DNA from: Pseudomonadota bacterium | Lineage (GTDB): Bacteria; Myxococcota_A; Polyangia; Haliangiales; Haliangiaceae | DNA: 64,000 bases | Direction of reading: 5' to 3' | Assembly: GCA_022360315.1 (NCBI GenBank) | Contig: JAKSDA010000438.1 | Location: forward strand, 52,832-116,831 | In this document: positions 37,521-46,687 of the stretch, in pieces | Layout of the letters: each line of letters begins with the position of its first letter | Numbering within the stretch: position 1 is the first letter of the stretch | Notes under the pieces: model-generated | Told to the model about the DNA's origin: nothing | What the model saw: only the letters and a program-made list of their open reading frames with translations | Database searches by the model: none | Program-made: the position numbers and the translations under genes

Positions 37521-40500
37521 GTGAGTGACAGCGGCGATTGCGATGTGCGACTGTCCGGCCCCGACCCGGCCGAATTGGGCGACTCTGAGCTGGACGGCGA
37601 CTTTTGCGCTGCCCGCCCGCAAGGCGATGAAATTGCGCGCGAGAAGGTTCGCGCCCAGATCGGTGAGCAGTTGTTTGGCACGCCTGTCGAGCCGGTCAAG
37701 CTGGGCAGATTCGTCATTCTCGACCGCCTCGGCCAGGGCGGCATGGGCGTGGTGTACAGCGCCTACGATCCGCACCTCGACCGCAGAGTCGCCCTCAAGC
37801 TGTTGCGCGCCGGTACAGGCCGCGGCAAACGGGCCGAGTGGGCGCGCGGTCGCCTCTTGCGCGAGGCCCAAGTCCTGGCCCGCCTATCGCACCCAAATAT
37901 CGTGCCAGTCCACGATGTGGGGCTACTCGACGAGCAGGTCTTCATCGTCATGGAGTTTGTCGTGGGTGACACGCTGCGGTCGTGGGTGCAGGACCGGGAG
38001 CGCTCCTGGCAGGACATTGTCGGGGTGTATTGCCAGGCCGGGACAGGTCTGGCTGCGGCCCATGAACTGGGCCTGGTTCACCGCGATTTCAAGCCGGAAA
38101 ACGTCATCGTGGGCGATGACGGTCGGGTTCGAGTACTGGATTTTGGCCTGGCTCGCGGCCTCCGGCCTGAAGAACTGGACGAAAGCCTCGACGCGACGAT
38201 CGAAGAGACCATCGACGAGGGCGCCGGTGACGATCCCGCTCTGCCGATCGGTCGCGCGGCTGATCAAGACCAGGCGGTCGACTATTCGATCGATCGCACG
38301 GTGCAAGGCGACGTCGAGCTGGCCGCGCGACTCGAGCATACGCCCGAGCTTCGCGGCACTGAAACCACTGAGATGGCCGATGGACGGGCCGCTCGGTCCG
38401 ATTCGCGCCATCGACTGGATGCCGGGCGGACTGTGCCTGGCACCATGATGGGCACGCCCCGATACATGTCGCCCGAGCATTTTGCCGGTCGGGGGGTGGG
38501 GCCGGCCGCCGATCAATTCAGCTTTTGCGTGGCTCTTTACGAGGCCCTTTATGGCCAGCGGCCGTTCGCAGGGGCCGATTTTGACACCTTGCGCGACAAT
38601 GTGAGGGCCGGGCGAATTCGCGACACGCCCAGGGGCAGCAATGTTCCCCGCTGGGTCCAGGTGGCCGTGTGCCGCGGTCTCGAGGTGCGCCGCGAAGACC
38701 GCTATTCGTCCATGAATGCTCTATTGGCTGCGCTCGGGCGCAATCCGGCCCGGGCCTGGCGGCGCCGACTGATCGCTGCCGCATTCGCCGCACTGGCCAT
38801 TTTTTCGTCCTATACAACGATGTGTGGTGGGGCCGGCAAGGGTGGGATCGAAGTCTGCCGGGGCGGCGGACAATTGCTCGCCCAGGTGTGGAACGAGCCG
38901 CGCCGCGCACAGGTCGAGCGGGCGGTTCTGCGCACAGGCCACCCCTATGCCGAGGTCGCCTGGGGCCACATCGAGCGCGGTATCGACGACTATGGTCGCG
39001 ATTGGCGACAGATGCACCACGACGCCTGCATGGCCCATCAGCGCGGCGAGCAGTCGGGCGACCTGCTCGACAAACGCATGACGTGTCTCGAGCGCCGTCG
39101 CAGGGCGCTCGAGGCCACCATCGATGTGTTCACCGCAGAAAAGAACCATAAAATGGCCGGCCGTCCGGCCGCTCTGCCCGGCAGGAGGTCCACCTCGCAT
39201 CCCCAGCCGGGCGATCCAGCCGGTTCGCCGGCTCACCTGGTCCAGGCGGTAAAAAAGCTGCCCTCGATCGACTACTGCGCCAATACCGAGGCCGTCGAGG
39301 CCGAGGTTCCACCCCCCGAAATCACCGAGGTCGCCGAGCGGGTCGAACCGTTGCGCGATCGGTTGAGCGAGATCCGCGCCCTGGAAGATGCCGGGCACTA
39401 TCGATCCGGGCTGGGCCAGATCAAAGCGCTGCTCGAACGGGTCGAAACCCTCGGCCATGAGCCGCTCTTGGCCGAGACGCTGCTGGTTCGGGGGCGTATC
39501 GAGCGGGCCATGCGTACCGAGAACCGGGGCATCGAGTCGTTTCGTCGCGCTGCCCACATCGGCCTGCGTGCCGGCATGAATCGGCTGGCGGTAGAGGCTG
39601 TGGCCCGACTGTTGAACGCCGAGGCGACCCGGTCTGAACAGAGAGCCTCGGCCATGCTCGAATTGGTGCCGTTTTTCGAGTCTCTTACCGGACAGGTTCG
39701 CAACCCCACGTTTGTTTATCCGCTTTTGCTCAACAACACCGGCACGGTGTACCTGGCACGGCGCGATCGAGACCGGGCTCGGGCTTTCTTCGAGCGGGCG
39801 ATGAGAGAATTGCACCAGGCGCCGGACATGCCGCTAGAACTCACCATTGTGCCCAGTAACCTGGCCATGGTCACGCCTCCGGGCGATCAGCGCACCAGTT
39901 TGTTTGAATACGCATTGGCCCAGCGCGAGGACAAGCTCGGTCCCGAGCATCCCGAGAGTCTCCTCATACGGCTCATGTACAGCCATTACACGGTCGACGT
40001 CAGACGAGCGGGTGCGATTCTGGCGCCAGCGTGCCAGATGTATCAGCGCTACCATCCCGAGCAGGTCGATTATGTCGGGCAGTGTTTGTATTACCTGGGT
40101 TTTCTGACCGCCGAGCTCGGCGAACGCGACCGCGCGGCCGGGTATCTGGTGCGCGCAGCCCGGGTCACCAGCAGGATCGAGGGAATCAAACAGCTCGCCC
40201 AGGGATACGTGCACTATTACCGGGGCGAGTACGAGAACTCTCTGTCGATGTTTCGCGCCGTGCTCGAGCGCCTGTCCGCGGGCGGAGCTGGCTGGTGGGT
40301 CCGGCAACGGCTCGCCGATGCGCGGCTTGGAATGGGATTGAGTTGGCAGAAATTGGGCCGTAATCGCGCGGCGATCGACGAACTCGAGCGAGCTCTTGCC
40401 ACGTTTCGAGAACTGACCGAGGCCGATGGCGATGTCGAGGGCTATCAGCGCCTGGCCGCAACCCGAGTGGCGCTTGCCACTGCTCTTTTGCAGGTGAACC

Positions 40501-40652
40501 AGACCTTGCCCGCTAGTTCGGCACGACCACCGGGACGGGCTGGCCATCTCATCACCGAGGCAGAGATGTTTTACCGGCAGGCCGGTGATGGCTACAAATG
40601 GCGCCTCGACGAACTGACAGCGTTGCGTCGCGCGTACGGCATCGGTCGTTAG
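37521..40652 (+). CDS. Membrane Ser/Thr protein kinase with C-terminal TPR-like region
   Basis: Eukaryote-like kinase of 1043 aa. Gly loop LGQGGMGVVY, Lys93 in VALKLL, catalytic H187-R188-D189 (HRDFKPENV), D207-F-G, and SPE at E319. The activation segment between DFG and SPE is about 112 residues, three to four times normal, and contains a long acidic stretch (ELDESLDATIEETIDEGAGDD and beyond). A single membrane helix lies at about 415-432, followed by a Cys-containing periplasmic part and many TPR-like helical repeats to the end. This is the common domain order of myxobacterial signalling kinases. Effector unknown. Confidence 0.88.
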   Translation: MSDSGDCDVRLSGPDPAELGDSELDGDFCAARPQGDEIAREKVRAQIGEQLFGTPVEPVKLGRFVILDRLGQGGMGVVYSAYDPHLDRRVALKLLRAGTGRGKRAEWARGRLLREAQVLARLSHPNIVPVHDVGLLDEQVFIVMEFVVGDTLRSWVQDRERSWQDIVGVYCQAGTGLAAAHELGLVHRDFKPENVIVGDDGRVRVLDFGLARGLRPEELDESLDATIEETIDEGAGDDPALPIGRAADQDQAVDYSIDRTVQGDVELAARLEHTPELRGTETTEMADGRAARSDSRHRLDAGRTVPGTMMGTPRYMSPEHFAGRGVGPAADQFSFCVALYEALYGQRPFAGADFDTLRDNVRAGRIRDTPRGSNVPRWVQVAVCRGLEVRREDRYSSMNALLAALGRNPARAWRRRLIAAAFAALAIFSSYTTMCGGAGKGGIEVCRGGGQLLAQVWNEPRRAQVERAVLRTGHPYAEVAWGHIERGIDDYGRDWRQMHHDACMAHQRGEQSGDLLDKRMTCLERRRRALEATIDVFTAEKNHKMAGRPAALPGRRSTSHPQPGDPAGSPAHLVQAVKKLPSIDYCANTEAVEAEVPPPEITEVAERVEPLRDRLSEIRALEDAGHYRSGLGQIKALLERVETLGHEPLLAETLLVRGRIERAMRTENRGIESFRRAAHIGLRAGMNRLAVEAVARLLNAEATRSEQRASAMLELVPFFESLTGQVRNPTFVYPLLLNNTGTVYLARRDRDRARAFFERAMRELHQAPDMPLELTIVPSNLAMVTPPGDQRTSLFEYALAQREDKLGPEHPESLLIRLMYSHYTVDVRRAGAILAPACQMYQRYHPEQVDYVGQCLYYLGFLTAELGERDRAAGYLVRAARVTSRIEGIKQLAQGYVHYYRGEYENSLSMFRAVLERLSAGGAGWWVRQRLADARLGMGLSWQKLGRNRAAIDELERALATFRELTEADGDVEGYQRLAATRVALATALLQVNQTLPASSARPPGRAGHLITEAEMFYRQAGDGYKWRLDELTALRRAYGIGR

Positions 40653-40712
40653 ATCCCATCGCAACCATTGGATGGAGCCAGAAAATCGGCTCAGAGGTCC
40701 GGTGAGTCGAGG

Positions 40713-41852
40713 TCACAGAGATGTTGTGGCCAGGGTGTTTGGGGCCGGCTCCTCGCGAATGAAGGTGACGAATTCATTGTCACCTTTGAGTGGGTAGTGC
40801 GGGTCATTGGAGATAGGGTGTTGCGGACAGCGCGGGATCTGCCCGCATTTCTTGACGACTTTTTTGCGGCCCACGTGTCGCGGTTCATTGAGACAGGTCG
40901 CTCCGCGGGGATTCCAATGCGCTTCCACGCCGGTGATGTGGGGCCAGGGCGGCTGGAACCAGGTTTGTGCGTTCTGCCAGGCCAGTGGGGTGCCGTCTTC
41001 GGTGAACCTGATCGGCTCGTCGGTTTCGCAGTATTTGGCCGTGATCATCTTGAGTGTGGCCTGCCGTTGCGCGCGCGTGGTGTACATCGGGTGGCCAGCT
41101 GAGACCTGCGGATCGTAACCCATGAGCTTCATCTTGGCCAGTGCCGAACCCGCACAGGCAATGGTGAGCCAGTTTTCTCCGCGCGTCACTCGCGCGTTGT
41201 GGCGGTCGTATTTCTCTCCCCCGAGAAGAACCGCGTGAAAGGACGGCTCGTGCCATTTGAGCGCGGCGACCTGTTTGACCGATGGAGTCGCGCTTTTGCC
41301 ATTCCATCGCACGGCCTTGTGGCAGAATCGGTTTTTGTCCTTGCCCAATAGCTTGCTGGCGAGAAGATAGGCCGGGATCTGCTCGGGCTGATGATCCGGC
41401 GGGTGGGCCCACGATTGGACAGTCTTTACTTCTTCAACCACGATCTGATACTGCTTGCCGCGCCGGCGCTTTAGCGACAGCGCGCTCAGTTCCTCGCCGG
41501 GCCTGGCTGCTCCGTTGCCGTCCACGATCACAAAACGGCTGTCCTTCACTTCGAGGCGCGCCACATTGCCCTTTCGATCGACAAATCGCTTGCCCGTCCT
41601 GTCGAGCAAATACCGAGTCGGGTTTGTTCCATGGCTTCTGGACTCGAAGGCGACCATGCGAAATTGATCCTCGTTGGGCTCGCCACCCAGGTGGATCGCA
41701 TAGCCGATCACCTGGGCAGAGTTGCCACCGCATTTCCATTCTGGACAGCCGTCATCTCCGGCCATCAGACCGCGATAGCCTCCATACCCGGCTGCTGCAG
41801 CGGCTATCGTGGCAGCGAGTGCGATGCTGACCCGTTTTTGCGTTTTGGTCAT
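40713..41852 (-). CDS. Exported ADYC-like domain protein
   Basis: Secreted or membrane-anchored protein of 379 aa with an N-terminal hydrophobic segment (VSIALAATIAAAAAGYGGYRGLM). The Cys-rich remainder contains ITAKYCETDEPIRFTEDGTPL and GVEAHWNPRGATCLNEPRH, which resemble the ADYC-type domain seen in many myxobacterial envelope proteins; assignment is from recollection of that motif, not a search. Three overlapping AGGAG elements sit directly upstream of the ATG (see finding). Function unknown. Confidence 0.6.
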   Translation of the reverse strand: MTKTQKRVSIALAATIAAAAAGYGGYRGLMAGDDGCPEWKCGGNSAQVIGYAIHLGGEPNEDQFRMVAFESRSHGTNPTRYLLDRTGKRFVDRKGNVARLEVKDSRFVIVDGNGAARPGEELSALSLKRRRGKQYQIVVEEVKTVQSWAHPPDHQPEQIPAYLLASKLLGKDKNRFCHKAVRWNGKSATPSVKQVAALKWHEPSFHAVLLGGEKYDRHNARVTRGENWLTIACAGSALAKMKLMGYDPQVSAGHPMYTTRAQRQATLKMITAKYCETDEPIRFTEDGTPLAWQNAQTWFQPPWPHITGVEAHWNPRGATCLNEPRHVGRKKVVKKCGQIPRCPQHPISNDPHYPLKGDNEFVTFIREEPAPNTLATTSL

Positions 41853-42158
41853 CCTCCTTCTCCTTCTCCTAGTCGTTCTCGTTCCGATTGTGTATCCCGA
41901 TGGCGTGGGATCACCGCCGTCGGGTGCAATACGAGTTGTACGTCCGATCCCCCCGGTTATTCGGGTAGATCCATGGGGCCAGCGGATGTTCCCAACTTTT
42001 GGCCAAAAAGTTCAGGCAAGCGCCAGAAAATGCCGCTAACGCTGCCTTGCTGTCCTGGAGTCAGCTGAAAACAAACAAGAAAACGACACACCTTGAAACC
42101 GATAAAGAGTGCTCGGGCGCCCTCGACCACCGCGCGCTCGCCGGTTCGCAGCGTGGGC
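41853..42158. other. Intergenic region between sigma factor and ADYC-like gene
   Basis: No gene recognised. It holds a near-perfect inverted repeat AACTTTTGGCCAAAAAGTT (41994-42012, one-base bulge) that could be an operator or hairpin, and the repeated Shine-Dalgarno elements of the ADYC-like gene at its left edge. Confidence 0.45.
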
Positions 42159-42833
42159 TCACTGACCCAAATTGCGCTGCGCAGAAAGCTGAATGCGCAG
42201 TGATCGGGCCCATTCGTCGAGGTCCTCGACTGTCATCGAGGTCAGGCGAGGCTCGTTGGCCAGGACTTGCATGCGCTCGCGCAGAGCGCTGCGAGCGCGA
42301 AACAGGCGGGTGCGGGCCGTGGTCTGCGCGATGTCGAATACGCTGGCCAACTCGGCACTCGCCATGCCCTCCCAGTAATGGAGCTCGAGCAATAGCTGCA
42401 GGTCGAGCGGCAGCGTACGCAGCGCTCGAAGCAGGCGCTTGTGGTCTCGACTGCGCGCGACCCGCGTGGCAGGCGTGGTCTGGATATCGGCCAGCGAGGT
42501 GACGCCAAAGTCGACGGCGAGATCGGTACGATGCCGCCCGCGCAGATAGCGGTACAGCTCGTTGCGCGCGAGCGTGAAGAGATAGGTGCGGAACGTGCAC
42601 TGGCGGCGAAATGCATCCCGGCTCTTCACGCACGCCAAAAACGTGCGCTGGACCAGTTCGTCCACATCGCCTGTGACCTTGGACTCGAAAAACTGATAAA
42701 TGCTGTTGAAATATCGCTGAAACAAGTCGTTGCCGGCCTGTTTGTCGCCGGCACACCAGCGATCCAGAAGCTCGAGATCAGCAGCCACGACCAAACCACA
42801 ATAGCACAACGCCTGTCCTTTTCCGCTGAACAC
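42159..42833 (-). CDS. ECF-type RNA polymerase sigma factor
   Basis: Sigma-70 family group IV protein of about 205-224 aa. Region 2 (DELVQRTFLACVKSRDAFRRQ, FRTYLFTLARNELYRYLRGR) and region 4 (LPLDLQLLLELHYWEGMASAELA, ARTRLFRARSALRERM) are both present and nothing else is. The N-terminus is uncertain: the first 15 codons are unlike the family and a GTG or TTG about 15-17 codons in may be the real start. It ends a minus-strand pair with the sigma-54 activator (22 bp upstream), a suggestive regulatory cascade. Confidence 0.85.
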   Translation of the reverse strand: MFSGKGQALCYCGLVVAADLELLDRWCAGDKQAGNDLFQRYFNSIYQFFESKVTGDVDELVQRTFLACVKSRDAFRRQCTFRTYLFTLARNELYRYLRGRHRTDLAVDFGVTSLADIQTTPATRVARSRDHKRLLRALRTLPLDLQLLLELHYWEGMASAELASVFDIAQTTARTRLFRARSALRERMQVLANEPRLTSMTVEDLDEWARSLRIQLSAQRNLGQ

Positions 42834-42855
42834 AGTTCGTTGGGGTCGCTCTCTG

Positions 42856-44010
42856 TCAACTCAGCACGATACCCAATCGGCGGGCCCAGTCGGCGAAGGT
42901 CGATTTGGCCAGGCCGAGCGATTCTGCGGCTCTGCGCATCGATGAATGGGAGTCCAGAGCATCGAGCAAGGCGTCGCGAATAATGATATCGATGGGGCGC
43001 AGTCGGGCTTCGATGGTGGGGCAGACGCGGGTGCGGGTTTTCTGTTTTTGGCGCCTGGGGGCCTTGTCGGTCGCTCCCTGGAGGGCAGAGCGGACCAGGT
43101 GGTTTTCGACGTGGGGCAAGAGCTGGTCGAGGGTGAGTTCCTCGGAACACAGGGTCATTGCGCGCTGGATTGCCTGGCGAAGTTCGCGCACGTTGCCGGG
43201 CCAGGGATATTCGACCAGAGCGCGCAGGGTGTGGCGGTCGATGGCCCGCTGGCCAAACTCGTGGGCAAAGTCGGCCATAAAGGCGCGCACCAGAAGGGGG
43301 ATGTCGCCCGCGCGCTCGCGGAGCGGGGGCAATGGCACCACGACCGTGGCCACGCGGTGAAAGAGATCGAGGCGCAGTGACGAATCGGGGGTGCCCAGAT
43401 TGGCGACGCGGTTGGTCGCCGCGACCAGGCGAACGTCGACCGGCTGCTCGCAGTTGCCGCCCAGTCGCCGGACATTGTGAGTTTCGAGGACGCGCAGCAA
43501 ATGGGGCTGTTGCTCGCGGGGAAGTTCGCCGAGTTCGTCGAGAAAGAGAGTTCCCCCGCTGGCCTGGACAAAGACTCCGTCGCGCGCTGCACTCGCTCCG
43601 GTGAATGCTCCGCGCTCGTGACCGAAGAGTTCCGAGCCGATCAGATCGCGCGAGATGGCGCCGCAATTTACCGCGATGAAAGGCCCGCTCGAGCGCGGCG
43701 AGGCATCGTGAATGGCCCGGGCGACCAGCTCCTTGCCGGTACCGGTTTCGCCGACCACGAGCACGCTGCAATCGGTCCGGGCGGCCCGCATGGCCATGTC
43801 GAGAGCTCCGCGAAATGCCGGGTTGTCGCCGCACAGTTGCTCGAACGCCGCGCCTGATTGCTGCGGGCGCGGAGCTGATTGCTGCGGGTGCAGAGTCGAT
43901 CGAATCGCCGACCGCCCGGCCGCTCCGCCTGGTATCAACTCCACTTCGCATTCTTTGCCGGGACGTTCGGTCGATGGAATGTCGTGTGCGGCTGCATCGA
44001 GTGCATTCAT
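42856..44010 (-). CDS. Sigma-54-dependent activator (NtrC-type, no receiver)
   Basis: Enhancer-binding AAA+ activator of 384 aa. Walker A GETGTGKE (87-94), sigma-54 contact loop GAFTGA (134-139), Walker B GGTLFLDE (152-159), arginine-finger region LRLDLFHRVATVVVPLPPLRER and a Fis-type C-terminal HTH (MRRAAESLGLAKSTFADWARRLGI). The N-terminal 55 residues are too short for a receiver or PAS domain, so it is either constitutive or regulated by a partner. It precedes the ECF sigma gene by 22 bp on the same strand. Confidence 0.9.
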   Translation of the reverse strand: MNALDAAAHDIPSTERPGKECEVELIPGGAAGRSAIRSTLHPQQSAPRPQQSGAAFEQLCGDNPAFRGALDMAMRAARTDCSVLVVGETGTGKELVARAIHDASPRSSGPFIAVNCGAISRDLIGSELFGHERGAFTGASAARDGVFVQASGGTLFLDELGELPREQQPHLLRVLETHNVRRLGGNCEQPVDVRLVAATNRVANLGTPDSSLRLDLFHRVATVVVPLPPLRERAGDIPLLVRAFMADFAHEFGQRAIDRHTLRALVEYPWPGNVRELRQAIQRAMTLCSEELTLDQLLPHVENHLVRSALQGATDKAPRRQKQKTRTRVCPTIEARLRPIDIIIRDALLDALDSHSSMRRAAESLGLAKSTFADWARRLGIVLS

Positions 44011-44132
44011 GGGTCCTCTCTCTCCTTGCAGACTCGGACACTGGGGCTGCTATGGCAGGTATCGTGTCGAGGTCGCCGGGAGTTGCGTGGACGCGGCAAG
44101 AAAACCGCAAAAAGTCGCAATCGGCCGAAATG

Positions 44133-44795
44133 TCACGGACCGAGGCCGATCCATTCGGCGCCGTCGCTGGTGATTTCTTTTTTCCAGATCGGCACGCGCT
44201 CTTTGAGCCGGTCGATCATGGCGCGACAGGCGTGAAATGCCTCGGCGCGGTGAGGCGCGGCTGCGGCGATGACCACGGCGACATCACCGACCTGCAAGAT
44301 GCCCACCCGATGCTCGACAGCCAGCCGAACCTCGGCAAACTCGGCCTCGATCTCGTCGCACAACCCGCGCATCACGTTCTCGGCCATATCCTTGTAAGCC
44401 TCGTAGTGCAATCGGGTCACTACCCGACCGCGGTTTTGTCGTCTGACCACGCCGGTAAAGGTGACCAGTCCGCCCATCTCCTCGGACGATACCCGCGACA
44501 CGCAGCGATCGAGTGACAGAGGCTGGTCGAGGATGACTGCGTAGCGCTCGTTTCCGCCCGCCACCGGTGGGATCAGAGCCAGCTCGTCACCGTCGCGGAG
44601 TGCGGCATCGCGGCCGACCATGGTCTGGTTGACCGCGACGCGGAATTTGCCCGACAGTTGGGCGATCGCCGAATGGCGCGAGGCCAGATGGGCAAGGGCC
44701 ACGGCCACGTCGGCTCCGTCGGGCAGGTCGATGATCTCGTGCTCCTGGCCGAGACGCTCGCGAAATACCGCGAAGTACAGCACTTGGATCTTCAT
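44133..44795 (-). CDS. MoaD-MoaE fusion (molybdopterin synthase)
   Basis: One 220-aa frame encodes both molybdopterin synthase subunits. Residues 1-81 are a MoaD ubiquitin-like fold ending PPVAGG (G80-G81), and 90-220 are MoaE with FTGVVRRQNRGRVVTRLHYEAYKDMAE and RVPIWKKEITSDGAEWIG. MoaD needs a free C-terminal Gly for thiocarboxylate, so proteolysis after GG is expected; cleavage of the MoaX fusion is documented in Mycobacterium tuberculosis. It supplies cofactor probably used by the oxidoreductase at 16600. Divergent from the alkyltransferase-like gene with 26 bp between. Confidence 0.92.
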   Translation of the reverse strand: MKIQVLYFAVFRERLGQEHEIIDLPDGADVAVALAHLASRHSAIAQLSGKFRVAVNQTMVGRDAALRDGDELALIPPVAGGNERYAVILDQPLSLDRCVSRVSSEEMGGLVTFTGVVRRQNRGRVVTRLHYEAYKDMAENVMRGLCDEIEAEFAEVRLAVEHRVGILQVGDVAVVIAAAAPHRAEAFHACRAMIDRLKERVPIWKKEITSDGAEWIGLGP

Positions 44796-44821
44796 GGCAG
44801 CTGTCGTAGCGTGGCCGGGCC

Positions 44822-45334
44822 GTGAGGTCCAGAAGCAAAGGCCAACGCAGACCCGGTCGCCGGCCGGTTGGTCCGCGCAGTGGCGCCCAGCGCGATGACG
44901 CTCGCCATATCGGTCGGCTCTACGGGTCTATCTATCGGGTGGTGCGGCAGATTCCGCGCGGCCGCGTGTTGACCTACGGCCAGGTTGCTGAACTGGCCGG
45001 AATGCCTGGCGCTGCTCGGGTGGTCGGAGCCGCCATGCGAGCCAGCGTGCCCGAGCTGGGCTTGCCGTGGCAGCGCGTGGTCGGCAAGCGCTCACCCGAT
45101 ACCGCCCGGGTGAACATTCACGACCCGGTCGGCGCCGCAGCGCAGCGCGCTCTGCTCGAAGACGAGGGCGTCTGCTTTGCCGAAAACGGCGCCATCTCGC
45201 TGCGCCAGTACGGCTGGCTGCCCGGTGAGCGACCCCCGCGAGGGGCAAAAAGCGCCGCGAAGACGTCCCCGCGGAAAAAGACACGCGCACAAAAACCCGG
45301 CAATCGAGTGCGCGCATCGGCAAAAAAGGGCTGA
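44822..45334 (+). CDS. Alkyltransferase-like protein (ATL, MGMT fold)
   Basis: DNA-repair protein of 170 aa resembling the C-terminal domain of O6-alkylguanine transferases. The active-site cysteine of PCHRV is replaced: here PWQRV (W83), the mark of ATL proteins that bind alkylated bases and recruit nucleotide excision repair. IPRGRVLTYGQVAELAGMPGAARVVGAAM carries the HTH. The C-terminal 30 residues are a Lys/Arg-rich tail (KSAAKTSPRKKTRAQKPG and on) likely to bind DNA. A GTG start at 44822 is assumed; the N-terminal 25 residues are also basic and their start is uncertain. Confidence 0.85.
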   Translation: MRSRSKGQRRPGRRPVGPRSGAQRDDARHIGRLYGSIYRVVRQIPRGRVLTYGQVAELAGMPGAARVVGAAMRASVPELGLPWQRVVGKRSPDTARVNIHDPVGAAAQRALLEDEGVCFAENGAISLRQYGWLPGERPPRGAKSAAKTSPRKKTRAQKPGNRVRASAKKG

Positions 45335-45391
45335 TCCCAGCGCTGCGAGATCCGCTTGTCGACGCGATGCCGTCGCAACCAGACTGACGTG

Positions 45392-46687
45392 TTATTGAGT
45401 TTGCGGAACGTCGGTATAGCCGACCATGGAGTGACCGACTACAATGGTTGTTGCGGGCGCAGTCAGATCGGCTGTGATGCGCGACAGGCGGGTTTCGATG
45501 CGGGTGGGCTTGGGGTCGGTGTTGAGAACCGCGTCCAGCACTTCCTGGGTCAGGGTGACGCTCGTGGTATTGGGTACCCCTGTACACTGGAATGTGGCGT
45601 ACTTGCTGACCGGATCGGGCATATCGGTCGGGCCCACGCCGGCTGCGGTGATATCGCCGTCGGTGGTCTCGCCGCTGAGAACGAAGCCGCTGATCGCGCC
45701 ACCATTGGGTCCACAGCTGCCGCCATTGGTCCCCGAGCAGTCGAATGTGAGAGCGTTTGCCGCGTCGGTGGGAAGACCGTATACGTTGGGCGAGCCGTTG
45801 GCCAGGGTGAGGCCATCGCCGCTCGGGTTGAGGGTTTTGCTGAACGCGGCCACCTCATCACTGGCTGCCTTGGCGATGGTTACTACATACGCGTCATTGC
45901 CGAGCAGACTTACATTCGCCGGAGTAACTCCCGGAACCGGGCCAGCGCCGGCCAGGATCGTGTACCCACCACCGGTGCCCATGGTATCCAATACCTGACC
46001 GTTTGCCGCGGGGTTAAACACTGTAATGGATTTGGCACCGCCGCGCGCGACGACCGGAAACGTGCCGTTGTAGAGGGCGTTGGGAAACCCGATGACGGCG
46101 ATGTGCTTGCCGACGATATCCAATTCGAATGGCCCGTTCGCATTGGCCAGGGTAATGGTCACTGTATTGTTGGTACCGTCGCCGCCATCGTTCGATACAG
46201 CGACCGAATTTGCATCAATAGCCCCCATTCCGTCCGGACAGACGTAAACCTTCTCCGCGTCATTGTAGCCGCAGGTGACGTCGAGCGTATCGACAGTGCC
46301 GTTGTTGACCTTGACAGCAACTGCATCCTCGTCAGTGGTCGGCCGTTCCTTGTCCGGTGGGGACTTGGTCAGGTCGAAGACATGGACGACGCATGATCCG
46401 AGCGGCCCGTCCTCCATGCCCACAGCCGGTGGGGGAAGGGCTGCGCTCAGGTCTTCATACACGACGGATATCGCCGGCCCGGCGGCAACCGAGGTCCCAT
46501 CATTTATGAATACCTCGGTGTCGAGCACTGCGATGGTGCCGACGCGAGTTGCCGGCGGCTGGGCGTCGACCGCCGCATCGGTTTGGGGCGACGCATCTGC
46601 ATCGCTTCCGCCATCGTCGCCGCACGCAGCCGTGCCGAGTAGTGCCGCGAGTGAAAGGACCGTGAACCCTCGTAGTGTCAATCGCAT
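45392..46687 (-). CDS. Hypothetical myxobacterial-type lipoprotein
   Basis: Exported protein of 431 aa with signal sequence and lipobox GTAACG, then the linker DDGGSDADASPQTDAAVDAQPP typical of this group. The mature part is Gly/Thr/Asn-rich and beta-predicted with four Cys (DVTCGYND, FDCSGTNGGSCGPNGG). No known domain. Ends convergently with the ATL gene. Codon usage and composition fit an expressed envelope protein. Confidence 0.7.
   Translation of the reverse strand: MRLTLRGFTVLSLAALLGTAACGDDGGSDADASPQTDAAVDAQPPATRVGTIAVLDTEVFINDGTSVAAGPAISVVYEDLSAALPPPAVGMEDGPLGSCVVHVFDLTKSPPDKERPTTDEDAVAVKVNNGTVDTLDVTCGYNDAEKVYVCPDGMGAIDANSVAVSNDGGDGTNNTVTITLANANGPFELDIVGKHIAVIGFPNALYNGTFPVVARGGAKSITVFNPAANGQVLDTMGTGGGYTILAGAGPVPGVTPANVSLLGNDAYVVTIAKAASDEVAAFSKTLNPSGDGLTLANGSPNVYGLPTDAANALTFDCSGTNGGSCGPNGGAISGFVLSGETTDGDITAAGVGPTDMPDPVSKYATFQCTGVPNTTSVTLTQEVLDAVLNTDPKPTRIETRLSRITADLTAPATTIVVGHSMVGYTDVPQTQ

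Noticed and set aside
45356..46396. Long plus-strand open frame of 346 codons
   Set aside because: It is antisense to the lipoprotein at 45392-46687, whose signal peptide, lipobox and linker are clear; the plus-strand translation has no recognisable domain.
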